From contig NZ_JPMI01000299.1 in the NCBI RefSeq assembly GCF_000733295.1, positions 1-40,421 of the forward strand: DNA of 40,421 nt. Direction: 5' to 3'. Positions within the stretch are counted from its first letter, which is position 1; each line of letters begins with the position of its first letter. The notes beneath the pieces are model-generated. The model was given only the letters and a program-made list of their open reading frames with translations. It searched no databases and was not told the DNA's origin. The DNA comes from Archangium violaceum Cb vi76 (GTDB taxonomy: Bacteria; Myxococcota; Myxococcia; Myxococcales; Myxococcaceae). Both the position numbers and the translations under genes were made by a program. Shown here piece by piece: positions 9,089 to 17,776 of the stretch.

Positions 9089-9109
9089 GAGCCCCACAAC
9101 TTCACATCT

Positions 9110-12109
9110 CTACGCAACGCCCCTCGAGCGGTTGCCCCGGGCCTTCTCCGCGCCCTGCCGCTTCTTGAGCAGGGTGACGAAGTCATCGCTTACCGAGTGG
9201 TCGCGAGTCTTTGCAGCGTACTCCACCAGCTTGTCTCGCAGGGCCTGCGCCTGCTCCGGCTCCAACAGCAGCGCCAGCAGCAGGTAGACGCCGCGGAAGC
9301 GCGAGTCCTCCAGATGCTTGCTGGCGCGCCGACTGTCCTTCCCCAGGAAGGTCTGGGCGATGAAGAACTCTTGAATCTTGTCGTGGCGGAAGCGCCACTC
9401 TCGCTGCTCCTTGCCATCTGGGCTCCGCCATTGATGGCGCAGCACCATCTTGGCGGCCTCCATCCGCAGCAGCTCTCGGCCGAACTTCTCCTCCGGGAGG
9501 ACACCCCGGTCGTTGCACCGCATCTCGTAAGCTTCCTCGGAGAAGGCCTTGAGCGGGAAGTCGTCCTGGTGGATGTCGCGATAGTCCTTCGCCATCAGCT
9601 CGTATTGCTGCTGCCGCAGGCGGAACAGATCCGGCTGCCGCTCCTCGGACAGCATCTGCGCCACCACCGTCAGGTCCATGGGGTTGGAGAGCACCTCGCT
9701 GTGGGCCTGGCGCAACTCCACGGGCTGCTCGGCGGAGAGGGCCTCGGCCACGAAGCGTTGGCAGGCCAGGAGATACGGCTGACCGCGCACGGGAGCCTTC
9801 TCCCCCAGCAATGGCTCACGGCTCTCCAGGAAGCGGGCGATCTGCTCGTCCGAGAGCGGCTGGAGCACGTACCGGCTCGCCGTCGCGGGCGCCGTCCACT
9901 CGATGGGCTGCGTGGTGAGGAGGATGTTGCCGTGGACGTTGCGCTCGACGAACTGGACGATGCGGGCCCGCGTGTCGGCCGTCACCTCGTTGAGCCCGTC
10001 GATGTAGATGTCGAGCGCCCCGCTGTAGATGAGGCTCCGCAGGAAGGAGGCATCCTTCGCCTGGCCCTCCAACTTCGCCTGGATGGCCTCAAGGACCCCA
10101 TCCTTGCAGCGCTCCGCCGACAGGTACACTGTCAGGCGCTTCGAGCGCGAGAGGAGGTACTTGAGGAACATCGACTTGCCGAGCCCCGAGGCACCTTCCA
10201 GGACGACCTGACCTCGCAGGCTGGGAAGGACACGGAGGAGGGGCTCACTCCGGCCCGAGCCAGGAAGGAGGAACTCGGAGCCATCGAAGTAGGTGGTGGC
10301 GGAGAAGCGCTCGAGCTGAGCCTCGGCGAGCAGCAGCCGGCTGAAGGGTGATAGGAGGCGGTGGCGCAGGAAGGGCACCCAGGTCAGCAACAAGCCCACG
10401 TAACCGAAGCCGGAGATCCGACGCACCCACGGGTTCCAGAAGAAGAACGCCTGGACCTGCGGATAGCGCGGGTAGAAGAAGAGGAGCAGAAACCAGAAGC
10501 CCACATGAGCGGCCCAGCTCCAACCGAAGGTCTTCAGGATTCGCCAATGCTCGATGGACGCAATGACCGTGCGGACGCTCTCGGCATGGGTCGGGTAGAG
10601 CGCGCCGAGGTTGTTCGCATGAAGCTCGAGCAGCTCGAGATCCGAGCCCTCCCACGGCCACGGACGAGGCCCGTCACCTCGGCAACCTGCCTCGCCAACT
10701 CCCGCCTCAAGGTCGGATGCAGTTCGGTCTTCGGCCAGAACTCCGCGAAAGCCTGCAGGGTCGCTCGCGCATCTTCGAGCCCGAGGTGTGAGGGAACTTC
10801 TTCGGGAGGCCGACCCAACCACTGGAGGACACGCTCCGCCGTGGGCTCGCCACCCCCTGCGGCGTGGGCCAACGCCAGCAAGACATGGCGTTCAGTGCTC
10901 GACGTGTCGGGAGCTACCGCAAGCACTCCAGCAACCACTCTGAGATCAGGCGCAACCAGCTTCAACAGTGCGCCCGTCGCGCTTTTGCGGAGATCCGCAT
11001 CCTCATCCCGCAGGAACTCGACGAGCCGAGGTGCCTGCGCGCTTGCCGCTGTACCCAGCTTCCCCAACGCAATCGCCGCTGTATGACGTGTCGTTTTGTC
11101 TTGTAAGAGACTGGCAATGGCTGGAATCTGCGCGTTGGCTGCTGCTCCCATCCCACCCAGCACAAGCGCTGCACTCCCACGGACATTCGGATCTCTGTCC
11201 TGCAAGAGGTTCGCGATGAGAGGAATCTGGGGGCGCGCCTCAACACCCATACACCCTAGCAAGGATACCGCGCCCGAGCGAACGAACCACACATCACTCC
11301 GTAGGAGTTTGACGATTTCGGGAGTTTGCGCGCTGATCGCCGGGCACATTTGTCTCAGCGCCTCCCTGGCCTTCGAAATGACTTTGCGGTCCCGTTCATC
11401 GCGCAAGAGGTCAATCAACCGGGGGGCCTGTGCGCTGGCTCCCGCCCCCATCGCGCCCAGCGCTCCCGCTGCATTGATGCGAACCTTCCAATCCTTATCC
11501 TGCAAAAGCCTGGCAATCGCAGGAGCATGCACGGTGGCGGCAGCTCCCATTCTCGACAGTGCCTCCAGGACCGTACGGGGGGCTTCTCCATCCCCAGGCC
11601 GTAGCTCCTCCACGAGCAGGGGAGTCAGTGTGCTGTCCGCCACGCTCCTCGTTCGCCCCAAGGCCTCCACCGCGAGGATCCGGACGTATGGGGTTTCATC
11701 CCGCAGAAGTGGGATGACACCAGGAAGGCGCACGCCAGAGGCCGCCCCCACTGCCCCTAGCGCTTGCACGGCTTCCTCACGAGCATTAGAACACCCATCC
11801 CGCAGAAGGTTGGTCATTGCGGGAATCTGCGAACGGGCTGTGACTCCCAGCACCCCCAGCGCCCTCACGGCGTATTGGCGTACGGAGCAATTCTTGTGCT
11901 GCAAGAGAGACTTCGACCAGATGCTCAAGGGCCCTGGCCGTCACCTCGTGGTTGGGATCGTGCAGAGCGGCAAACAGCCCGCGGATTCTCGGCGCGACGT
12001 CCCCCTCCCCTCCGCCTGAAGGCACGGCCCACGCGGTCCTACCGCTCACCAGGGTGACGCCCACCAGCCACAACACCCAGCTCCGTCCCAGAATGCACCG
12101 CTCTCGCAT
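9110..12109 (-). pseudogene. Third HEAT-repeat / NACHT protein, split by two frameshifts
   Basis: Three consecutive frames add up to the architecture of the 956-4159 gene. The first (from ATG 12109) gives a signal peptide and FAALHDPNHEV, equivalent to LAALEDADDEVV. The second carries about nine HEAT repeats. The third carries the hydrophobic segments (GYVGLLLTWVPFL), Walker A GASGLGKS, Walker B LDIYIDGLNEV and FRHDKIQEFFIAQTFL. The first break is at 11903-11911 in a CT/GA dinucleotide run; one more CT unit would restore it. The second is near 10651-10657, where adding one G restores alignment to the paralogue. Everything else is intact, so this is a very young pseudogene, a sequencing error, or a product of slippage. 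Debris lies on both sides (8657-9088 and 12249-12386). Confidence 0.8.
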
Positions 12110-12248
12110 CTGAACCTGCCGATGAAACCCGAGCCCCCATGGGTCTGGGACACGCGCATTCTGGCCCACCGGAGCACGGCCGGGAAAGGCACACCGGCGA
12201 CCGCGGCGACGCGTCTCGGCACGCTAACCGACTGTTCACTTGCGGTAA

Positions 12249-12386
12249 ATTCGGTCCCTCGATGGCGACGAGCTGACGGCAGCAGACTTGGAGCGGTTGT
12301 CACGGGCCGAGGCGCCCGACCTCGCGGAGGCCGTGCTGGCCTTCTTCGAGCAGCCCGACAAGGAGCCCGAGAAGCTTCCCTGGTAG
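12249..12386 (+). pseudogene. C-terminal remnant of an unidentified gene
   Basis: Between an in-frame stop at 12246 and the stop at 12384 there is a charged 45-codon stretch with coding-like composition, including DGDELTAADLERLSR, AVLAFFEQ and a final EKLPW. It has no start codon of its own with a ribosome binding site. It looks like the tail of a gene whose front was lost on insertion or rearrangement next to the third HEAT/NACHT copy. The family was not recognised. Nothing else is visible in the 12110-12428 spacer. Confidence 0.3.
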
Positions 12387-12428
12387 ACCTTGATGGGGTG
12401 AGGTGCCATGCCCGTCTCCGCGGGCCCC

Positions 12429-13670
12429 TCAGTCGTGATCGTTCTGGACGTTCTGGTGGTTGGCGCAGTTGGCCGACTCGCAGGTCACCCGGAAGCGGTG
12501 GGTCCCCATGGGGATCGCCCCCGTGACGGGCTGCAGGGACTGCGCGGTGGTGACGGAGAGAATGATGTTCCCCTCACGTACCCCGGGGCCGGCGTCATAC
12601 AGGCCACCCCAGCAGCCCGCGACGACCGCCTTGGCGGTGTAGGCCCCCGCGAGATTGGGGGCGACCGCGGGCGGTCCGTTCTTGCCCACCCGCGTCCTGA
12701 ATGCCTGATTGTTGCGATCGGCCGTCAGGTAATAGTGCTGGAGGGTCGCGCAGTTCTGCAGGTTCTGGAGCACCGTCGGCCTTGGATGATGGTGGGTGTT
12801 GTCGAAGCCACAGGAGATGAACGCCGCGCTCGGCCGGAGCCGGTTGACGAAGGTCGCCGCCGTCGAGCGATCGCTGCCGTGATGGCTGACCTTCATGGCC
12901 AGCACCCGTCCCTGGGCGTTGTTGGCGGGGTTTATCCGCTGGGCGATCCGGGTCTCCTGCGTGGACTCGATGTCTCCTCCCAGGTAGTACCGGAAGTTGT
13001 TGAACTCGACGAGCAGGGCGAGGCTCTTTTCGTTCTTGGGATCCACGGCCATGCCCGACGTGAAGGGACCTCCCACGACGCCATCGACGTACTGATTGGC
13101 GGCGATGCAGGTGATGGTGGGCGCACCGACCGGAGGCACGGCGCCGTGCCAGAGCAGCTCCTCGCCCAGGAGCCAGTTCGGCTGCCGCCAACCCGCCAGC
13201 GCCGTCATATGGGTGCTCGGGGGAGCACAACTCACGTTGGCGGTGACCCGATTTCGAGCCCCCCGGCTGTTGATGGCGGTCAGGTACGCCGTGTAGTCCT
13301 GCTCCCGGTTGCTGATGTGCTGAACGAAGCCGGTCTGGCCTCGGGAACTCTTCACACTGATCTGCCCGGGCTCGCCCTGATCGAAGATGAGGGCGTTGTC
13401 GTACACAGCAGTGCCGTTGCCGAGAACGCGTCGCAGCCCCCCGAAGTGATCGGCATCGTAGTGCGTTGCCACGATGACATCGACCTGGTTGAGGTTGGCC
13501 GTGTTGGTGACGTAGTCGTGGACGTCTACCCCCTTGGCATACGTCCCACCATCGACGAGAGCGGCCTGCGTCTGCACGACGTTGCCGAAGAAGTTGATGT
13601 CTCGGGCGATGATCAACGTCGAGTCGCCCTGTCCGACGTCGATATGGTGGATCTCCAGGTTCCAGGCCAT
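12429..13670 (-). CDS. ComEC/Rec2-like metallo-beta-lactamase-fold hydrolase (413 aa)
   Basis: The N-terminus IHHIDVGQGDSTLI is the classic opening of the ComEC-type MBL domain. The metal motif THYDADH gives H70, D72, D74 and H75, and the second half carries KVSHHGSDRST near residue 262 and a late SCGFDNTHHHP. There is no signal peptide and there are no membrane segments, so this is a free-standing soluble enzyme, not the DNA channel. Such proteins hydrolyse phosphodiesters or related esters; the substrate is unknown. An insert rich in Asn and Ser after residue 120 and a C-terminal tail of about 80 residues with two Cys are extra to the core. It starts at ATG 13670 and lies 80 bp downstream of the VOC gene on the same strand. 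Confidence 0.88.
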   Translation of the reverse strand: MAWNLEIHHIDVGQGDSTLIIARDINFFGNVVQTQAALVDGGTYAKGVDVHDYVTNTANLNQVDVIVATHYDADHFGGLRRVLGNGTAVYDNALIFDQGEPGQISVKSSRGQTGFVQHISNREQDYTAYLTAINSRGARNRVTANVSCAPPSTHMTALAGWRQPNWLLGEELLWHGAVPPVGAPTITCIAANQYVDGVVGGPFTSGMAVDPKNEKSLALLVEFNNFRYYLGGDIESTQETRIAQRINPANNAQGRVLAMKVSHHGSDRSTAATFVNRLRPSAAFISCGFDNTHHHPRPTVLQNLQNCATLQHYYLTADRNNQAFRTRVGKNGPPAVAPNLAGAYTAKAVVAGCWGGLYDAGPGVREGNIILSVTTAQSLQPVTGAIPMGTHRFRVTCESANCANHQNVQNDHD

Positions 13671-13750
13671 GGCGGGTGCGCCTCGGGGTGAGAGGGGTCC
13701 TCACCCTATCATCCCACCCGTCGTGGGAGCAGCGGAGACAAGGAAGGCTA

Positions 13751-14149
13751 TCAGGCCTGCGGCGCCGTCCAGACCAGGTTCCACAGGTGGCCGTCGAGGT
13801 CCTCGAAGCCCTGGTCATACATGAAGCCGTGGTCCTCGGGCGGATGCGGAGTACGGCCGCCGGCGGCGACGGCCTTGGCGATCAGACTGTCCACTTCTTC
13901 CCGGCTCTCGCAGCTCAGGCAGATGACGACCTCGTTGGCCTCCTTCGCCTGCACGACGGGCTTGTCGATGAGGGTCTTGAAGAACGCTTCGGTCGTCAGC
14001 ATGGCATGAATGCTGCCATCCACGATGACCATGAACGCCGCGCTCTCGTTGCTGAATTGTGGATTGAAGCTGAAGCCGAGAGCGGAAAAGAAGGCCTTGG
14101 ATTTGTCCAGGTTCTTGACCGGCAGGTTGACGATGATCTGCTTGTTCAT
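13751..14149 (-). CDS. VOC (glyoxalase/bleomycin-resistance/dioxygenase) family protein (132 aa)
   Basis: The sequence starts MNKQIIVNLPVKNLDKSKAF and continues FFSALGFSFNPQFSNE, the usual first beta-alpha-beta-beta-beta module. The second module ends FEDLDGHLWNLVWT, typical of the VOC fold with its Asp/His near the metal site. The full-length family size is about 130 residues. The ATG at 14149 has GGGGATG a few bases upstream; longer versions lack homology. Members range from glyoxalases to dioxygenases and drug-binding proteins. This one resembles the uncharacterised lactoylglutathione-lyase-like group, so the substrate cannot be named. Confidence 0.88.
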   Translation of the reverse strand: MNKQIIVNLPVKNLDKSKAFFSALGFSFNPQFSNESAAFMVIVDGSIHAMLTTEAFFKTLIDKPVVQAKEANEVVICLSCESREEVDSLIAKAVAAGGRTPHPPEDHGFMYDQGFEDLDGHLWNLVWTAPQA

Positions 14150-14783
14150 GACATCCCCATGTCGAAAGGCGAATTGAATAACGGGTCCTGCATCCGGACG
14201 ACGAATGATGACGCATGAAATCGACAAGCGCGCAAAAAATTGGACACGTACCCGCTCGATTCTGGCGGTCGACGGACCTGGCCGCGGATGCGATGAAGAG
14301 GCTCGTCAGCACGGCGAAGAGGCCGGACACGGGGAGCGCGGGGCCGGCGCCACGGGCGTGCCGGCGAGTTGGATGGACATGATTCTCTCTCAGGTCGCGG
14401 TAAGGACTACGCGGCGCGCCCTCCGGGGACTAGACGGCGAAGCGCGAACGGGCCGTTAAGCAGGGGTTGATGGTGGCCCGGCTATCAGGAGGCCGGTCCG
14501 GGCCTTGCCCAAGCCCGCGCTGCCGTGCACTCTGCGGAGTCCGTGCACTCTGCGGCGTCGAGGGTGCGCGAGGCGTCTGCGCGGACCTGGCGGGCGCGGG
14601 CCATGGCACCTGCTACCGTTATGCGCGCGCTCGCTCGGAGTGCGGCGCGGGCGAGGAGTTCGGCTTTGTCTCCTACCCGCTCCCTGGCGGCGGGTTCGAT
14701 CGCACCTACGGGTGGTGCTATCCCGACGGCCTGTGCGTTGCCCATCATCTGCCCGAGCGAGAGCTGGCTCGGGCAGGTGACGT
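14150..14783. other. 634-bp spacer with no supported gene; a Cys-rich frame is possible
   Basis: No frame here has a good start with family homology. On the plus strand, a frame from 14467 to 14979 contains a Cys-bearing, glycine- and tyrosine-rich stretch (GHGTCYRYARARSECG, then GGGFDRTYGWCYPDGLC) at about 14600-14740. This looks more protein-like than its surroundings, but the frame then runs into the opposite-strand M56 gene. It may be the decayed end of a secreted Cys-rich protein. A minus-strand stretch near 14300 (GLFAVLTSLFIASAA) is hydrophobic but has no continuation. Confidence 0.3.
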
Positions 14784-16034
14784 TCAGGCTTTAGCGGCGG
14801 TCAGCGTGATGTGCAGCTCGATTCCTTCGGACTTCCCGTCCGCGAGCGGGTCCGAGCCCGTTCGAATCATGCCGGGCTGGCCACTGAGCATGCCAATCCT
14901 TGGCGTCACGATGACCTTGCCATCTCGTTTGATGGCCGACTTGAACATCAGCACATGGGCCTGCTTGCCCGTGCCGTGATCGACCGTCCCCTCGATGGTC
15001 CAGTCGTGGCCATTGGCGGCGCCGTTGATCACGACCGGCTGGCCAGGCGTCGTCACGAACGTCGTGGTCGTGGGCTCACCGCCATTGATACGCAGCACCG
15101 CCTTCACGTGGATGCTGCCTGCTGGAATGTTGACCGCGGCTTCGTTGCCTGGCTGCGCGGCCCATGCGGCATAGCCACCGGTCAGGGTCAGGGCGAGCAC
15201 GCACGCATGGCCGGAAAGCCAGCGCTTGAGCGAGGGAAGCGGTTGCTTGAGCATGATGATTCTCTCCTTGAGTGGATGACTGAAGCCCCAGTGACACCCC
15301 AGCGGCCACGGCTGCGTGGCCAGCTGGGTCTTCAACATCGCCTCGCCATAGGCGCGGCGTGACTGTGGATGGCGTGCGATCACACGTTGGTCGCAGGACA
15401 GCTCCTGGTCCTGGCGGAAATGCCGCGCGGCGTAGTGCAGCAGCGGGTTGAACCAGAACAGACAGCGCAGCAGCACCACGATGGCGTTGACCTGAAGGTC
15501 GCCATGGACGAGATGCTGGTGCTCGTGCTCACGGAGCAGCACCCGCTCCGCCTCGGCATAGCGCACATCGAAATCCGCCGGGACGATGATGCGCGGCCTC
15601 CACACGCCAACGGCGGCGGGGAGCCCAGCAACCGTTTCGGCCTGATACATGCCGTCATCGCGAAGGCGTACGTGTCCCAGCGCGCGCCAGAAACCGCGCT
15701 GCCGCGCGGTGAACCACAGCCCGGTGGCCACCGCGCCCACCAGCCAGGCCGCCAGCAGCCCCGCCGTATCCCTCGTGGAGCTCCCTTCGCTCGCGAACGT
15801 CCGCGGCAACGCTTCACCGATGAACGCGAGGACCGGTGCCGGAGCTGGCCCCTCACTCGCCGCGGGAAGCAACACCGCCAGCAGAGCGGTGGGTACCAGG
15901 CTCCACGCGGCATACGCAATCCTCGCACCGAACCCCGCACGCAGGACTCCGCGTAGCACCATGACCCCCAATACGGCGGCACTGGAAGCCAGAGTGGTCT
16001 CCAGCAGCGTGCGCAGCGCTCCGGCAACAGTCAT
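14784..16034 (-). CDS. BlaR1/MecR1-like M56 membrane metallopeptidase (416 aa)
   Basis: The ATG at 16034 overlaps the stop of the BlaI gene (ATGA), so the two are translationally coupled. Several membrane segments occupy residues 1-120. The zinc site is HEHQH at residues 170-174, in LLREHEHQHLVHGD, matching the HExxH of M56 peptidases. Membrane segments follow (VVLLRCLFWFNPLLHYAARH, then LSCDQRV). After a further hydrophobic segment near 295 the exported C-terminal part is only about 120 residues and lacks any SxxK penicillin-binding domain. M56 proteins cleave the cognate BlaI repressor after sensing an external signal. Here the sensed ligand is unlikely to be a beta-lactam. No beta-lactamase gene is adjacent. 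Confidence 0.9.
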   Translation of the reverse strand: MTVAGALRTLLETTLASSAAVLGVMVLRGVLRAGFGARIAYAAWSLVPTALLAVLLPAASEGPAPAPVLAFIGEALPRTFASEGSSTRDTAGLLAAWLVGAVATGLWFTARQRGFWRALGHVRLRDDGMYQAETVAGLPAAVGVWRPRIIVPADFDVRYAEAERVLLREHEHQHLVHGDLQVNAIVVLLRCLFWFNPLLHYAARHFRQDQELSCDQRVIARHPQSRRAYGEAMLKTQLATQPWPLGCHWGFSHPLKERIIMLKQPLPSLKRWLSGHACVLALTLTGGYAAWAAQPGNEAAVNIPAGSIHVKAVLRINGGEPTTTTFVTTPGQPVVINGAANGHDWTIEGTVDHGTGKQAHVLMFKSAIKRDGKVIVTPRIGMLSGQPGMIRTGSDPLADGKSEGIELHITLTAAKA

Positions 16035-16393
16035 GGGTCCAGCTCCTCGAGCAGCTTGCGCAGCTCGGCGACGTCCTTCCGGCTGAGCTTGCGGTGCTGG
16101 CTGAAGTGCGCGACCAGCGGCGCGACCCGGCCGCCGAACAGACGTTCCAGCAGACCCTGGCTCTCCTCCAGTACCCAGTCCTCTCGCCGGAGCACGGGAG
16201 TGTAGAGATAGCGACGTCCTTCCTTCTCCGCGACAATCGCGCCCTTTTTGAGCAAGCGATTGAGGAGCGTCTTGATCGTGGCCTCCTGCCATTGCTGCGC
16301 CTCGGCCAGCGCCGCCACCACCTCCTCGGCGGCGAGGGGGTGCTGGCGCCATAACACTTCCATCACGATCGACTCGGCTTCACTGATCTTCAT
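16031..16393 (-). CDS. BlaI/MecI/CopY-family transcriptional repressor (120 aa)
   Basis: The N-terminal winged helix reads ISEAESIVMEVLWRQHPLAA, followed by QQWQEATIKTLLNRLLKKG and the wing GRRYLYTP, all typical of BlaI. The C-terminal helices (KLSRKDVAELRKLLEELD) form the dimer region that M56 peptidases normally cleave. Length equals the family. It begins at ATG 16393, is first in a two-gene operon with the M56 peptidase, and has a strong candidate operator 27 bp upstream. Autoregulation is therefore likely: it represses its own operon until the M56 partner inactivates it. Confidence 0.92.
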   Translation of the reverse strand: MKISEAESIVMEVLWRQHPLAAEEVVAALAEAQQWQEATIKTLLNRLLKKGAIVAEKEGRRYLYTPVLRREDWVLEESQGLLERLFGGRVAPLVAHFSQHRKLSRKDVAELRKLLEELDP

Positions 16394-16417
16394 CGTTTAC
16401 GCTCGTAATCAGTTGGG

Positions 16418-16445
16418 AGATTACAGGTGTAATTGTTCCTGTCAA
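16418..16445 (-). promoter_or_regulatory. Candidate promoter of the blaI-M56 operon
   Basis: On the minus strand a perfect -35 box TTGACA (16445-16440) is followed after 16 nt by TAATCT (16423-16418), a weak -10 box. The BlaI-type operator covers the spacer and the -10 region, as expected for repression by steric block. Confidence 0.6.
16420..16433. promoter_or_regulatory. BlaI-type operator
   Basis: ATTACAGGTGTAAT is a perfect inverted repeat around two central bases. It contains TACA-N2-TGTA, the known core of BlaI/MecI operators. A second, looser inverted repeat (GTAATC at 16405-16410 and GATTAC at 16419-16424) overlaps it and may be a second half-site pair. Confidence 0.8.
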
Positions 16446-16541
16446 GAGCTCCTCATGCCCCTCCACGGGCCTCCCATCTTCCTGATATGCCTGAAGCCGC
16501 GACGCCCATGACACCCGCGTCCGCCAGGTGTCCCCGCGCGA

Positions 16542-16557
16542 GTGCCAGTCCTGGCAC
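16542..16557. promoter_or_regulatory. 16-bp palindrome in the spacer before the CARDB lipoprotein
   Basis: GTGCCAGTCCTGGCAC has perfect 7-bp arms around a 2-bp centre, about 160 bp upstream of the lipoprotein start. It could bind a dimeric regulator. TGGCAC resembles the -24 part of a sigma-54 site but no matching -12 GC is in place. The rest of 16446-16715 shows nothing recognisable. Confidence 0.35.
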
Positions 16558-16715
16558 GTTTCTCCCCGGCGCGAGCGCCGTCACGGGGCCCGGAGTCGCG
16601 CAAGCTCCGGAGATGACAGGGGCGCCGCCATCCTCCGCGTCCTGGCGCAGCGGTTGCACAACGGGCGTACGTCGCGCCGGAAAGGACCGGCGCGCGTGAC
16701 CCCGAGTGCCATTGC

Positions 16716-17696
16716 ATGCATCGCGCACCCCCGTGGAAGCAGTCCCTCCGTTTCATTCTCCTCGCGCCTCTCATGGCGGGGCTCGTCCCTGGTTGTGATG
16801 TCGGCGGAGCACCGCTCACCTCCGGCGGAACGCACTCGCGGAGCGTCTCGGCGGCCCTCGAGTCCGGAGCGGACCTCGTGGTGACCGAGGTGAAGGGCCC
16901 GGAGAACGTGGGCAATGGTCAGCCCTTCACGGCCTCGGTGAAGGTGTGCAACCAGGGCACCGAGCCCACCGGGAGCGGCTCCTACCACTGGCCCCGGGTG
17001 GAGCTGTACCTGTCCACGGATTCCGAGTTGACGATTCCGGACCCGTCTTCGCCGGACCTGCCCATGGACCAGGTTTTCCTCGGCTGGGTGTCTCTGGACC
17101 AGCCGCTGTACCCGGGGCAGTGCGTGACGAAGAGCGTGGACGCCGAGGCCTCCGTGCCGCCCGCTGCCGGGGGAATGGATGGGGCGTACTACCTCGGGGC
17201 CGTTGTCGACACGAGGAACGTGGAACAGGAGTTGCGCGAGGACAACAATGTCCGCGTGGGCGGCCTGATGGGCGTGGGCGACGGCGCGGATCTCGTGGTG
17301 AGCGCGGTGACGGCTCCCGCCAGCGTGGAAATGGGCCAGGGCTTCACGGTCTCGGTGACGGTGTGCAACCAGGGCACGCTCTCCACGGATACCTTCTCCT
17401 CGCCCCTGGTGCGGTTGTTCCTGTCCATGGACACCGAGGTGACACTGCCCACTCCGGACCAGCCGTACCCGCCCCCCATGGACCAGGTGACCATCGGCTT
17501 CGTGGAGCTGAACCAGCCGCTGCCGGCGGGGCAGTGCGTGACGGAGGACGTGAACGTCCATGCCGGGAGGCCGCCGGAGATGCAGGGGCCGGGCGCGCTG
17601 TACCTGGCGGTCGCCGTCGACACGATGAACGCGGAGCAGGAGCTGCGCGAGGACAACAACCTCTGGGCGGATACCCTCCTCCAGTTCACGTTCTGA
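16716..17696 (+). CDS. Lipoprotein with two CARDB-like domains (326 aa)
   Basis: A signal peptide ends in the lipobox-like LVPGC at residue 27, so the protein is probably lipid-anchored. Two repeats of about 130 residues follow. Each opens with GADLVV and an asparagine- or glutamine-rich strand (VKVCNQGT in the first, VTVCNQGT in the second), has PMDQV in the middle, and ends EQELREDNN. This is the pattern of CARDB domains, immunoglobulin-like modules common on bacterial surface proteins. Each repeat has two Cys (VCNQG and GQCVT), suggesting a disulphide. Role: probably surface adhesion or scaffolding; the partner is unknown. The start ATG has no clear ribosome binding site. It is convergent with the P450 gene. 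Confidence 0.82.
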   Translation: MHRAPPWKQSLRFILLAPLMAGLVPGCDVGGAPLTSGGTHSRSVSAALESGADLVVTEVKGPENVGNGQPFTASVKVCNQGTEPTGSGSYHWPRVELYLSTDSELTIPDPSSPDLPMDQVFLGWVSLDQPLYPGQCVTKSVDAEASVPPAAGGMDGAYYLGAVVDTRNVEQELREDNNVRVGGLMGVGDGADLVVSAVTAPASVEMGQGFTVSVTVCNQGTLSTDTFSSPLVRLFLSMDTEVTLPTPDQPYPPPMDQVTIGFVELNQPLPAGQCVTEDVNVHAGRPPEMQGPGALYLAVAVDTMNAEQELREDNNLWADTLLQFTF

Positions 17697-17712
17697 GCGC
17701 GAGCCGTGGACC

Positions 17713-17749
17713 GGTACGCAATGCCCCCGTGCCCGGGCATGGCGTATCC
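17713..17749. terminator. Likely bidirectional terminator hairpin between convergent genes
   Basis: GGTACGC-A-ATGCCC (17713-17726) pairs with GGGCAT-G-GCGTATCC (17735-17749): 13 pairs with one mismatch, one bulged T and an 8-nt loop. It sits in the 80-bp gap between the convergent CARDB lipoprotein and P450 genes. There is no clear T-tract on either side. Confidence 0.6.
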
Positions 17750-17776
17750 GCGGGCCGTCGACATCCACGTTCGGCG

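Noticed and set aside
14485-14748. Ala-rich minus-strand frame of 87 codons
   Set aside because: Ala/Arg composition only, no ribosome binding site or family.
16542-16572. Sigma-54 promoter at TGGCAC before the CARDB lipoprotein
   Set aside because: The -12 GC element is not at the required distance.
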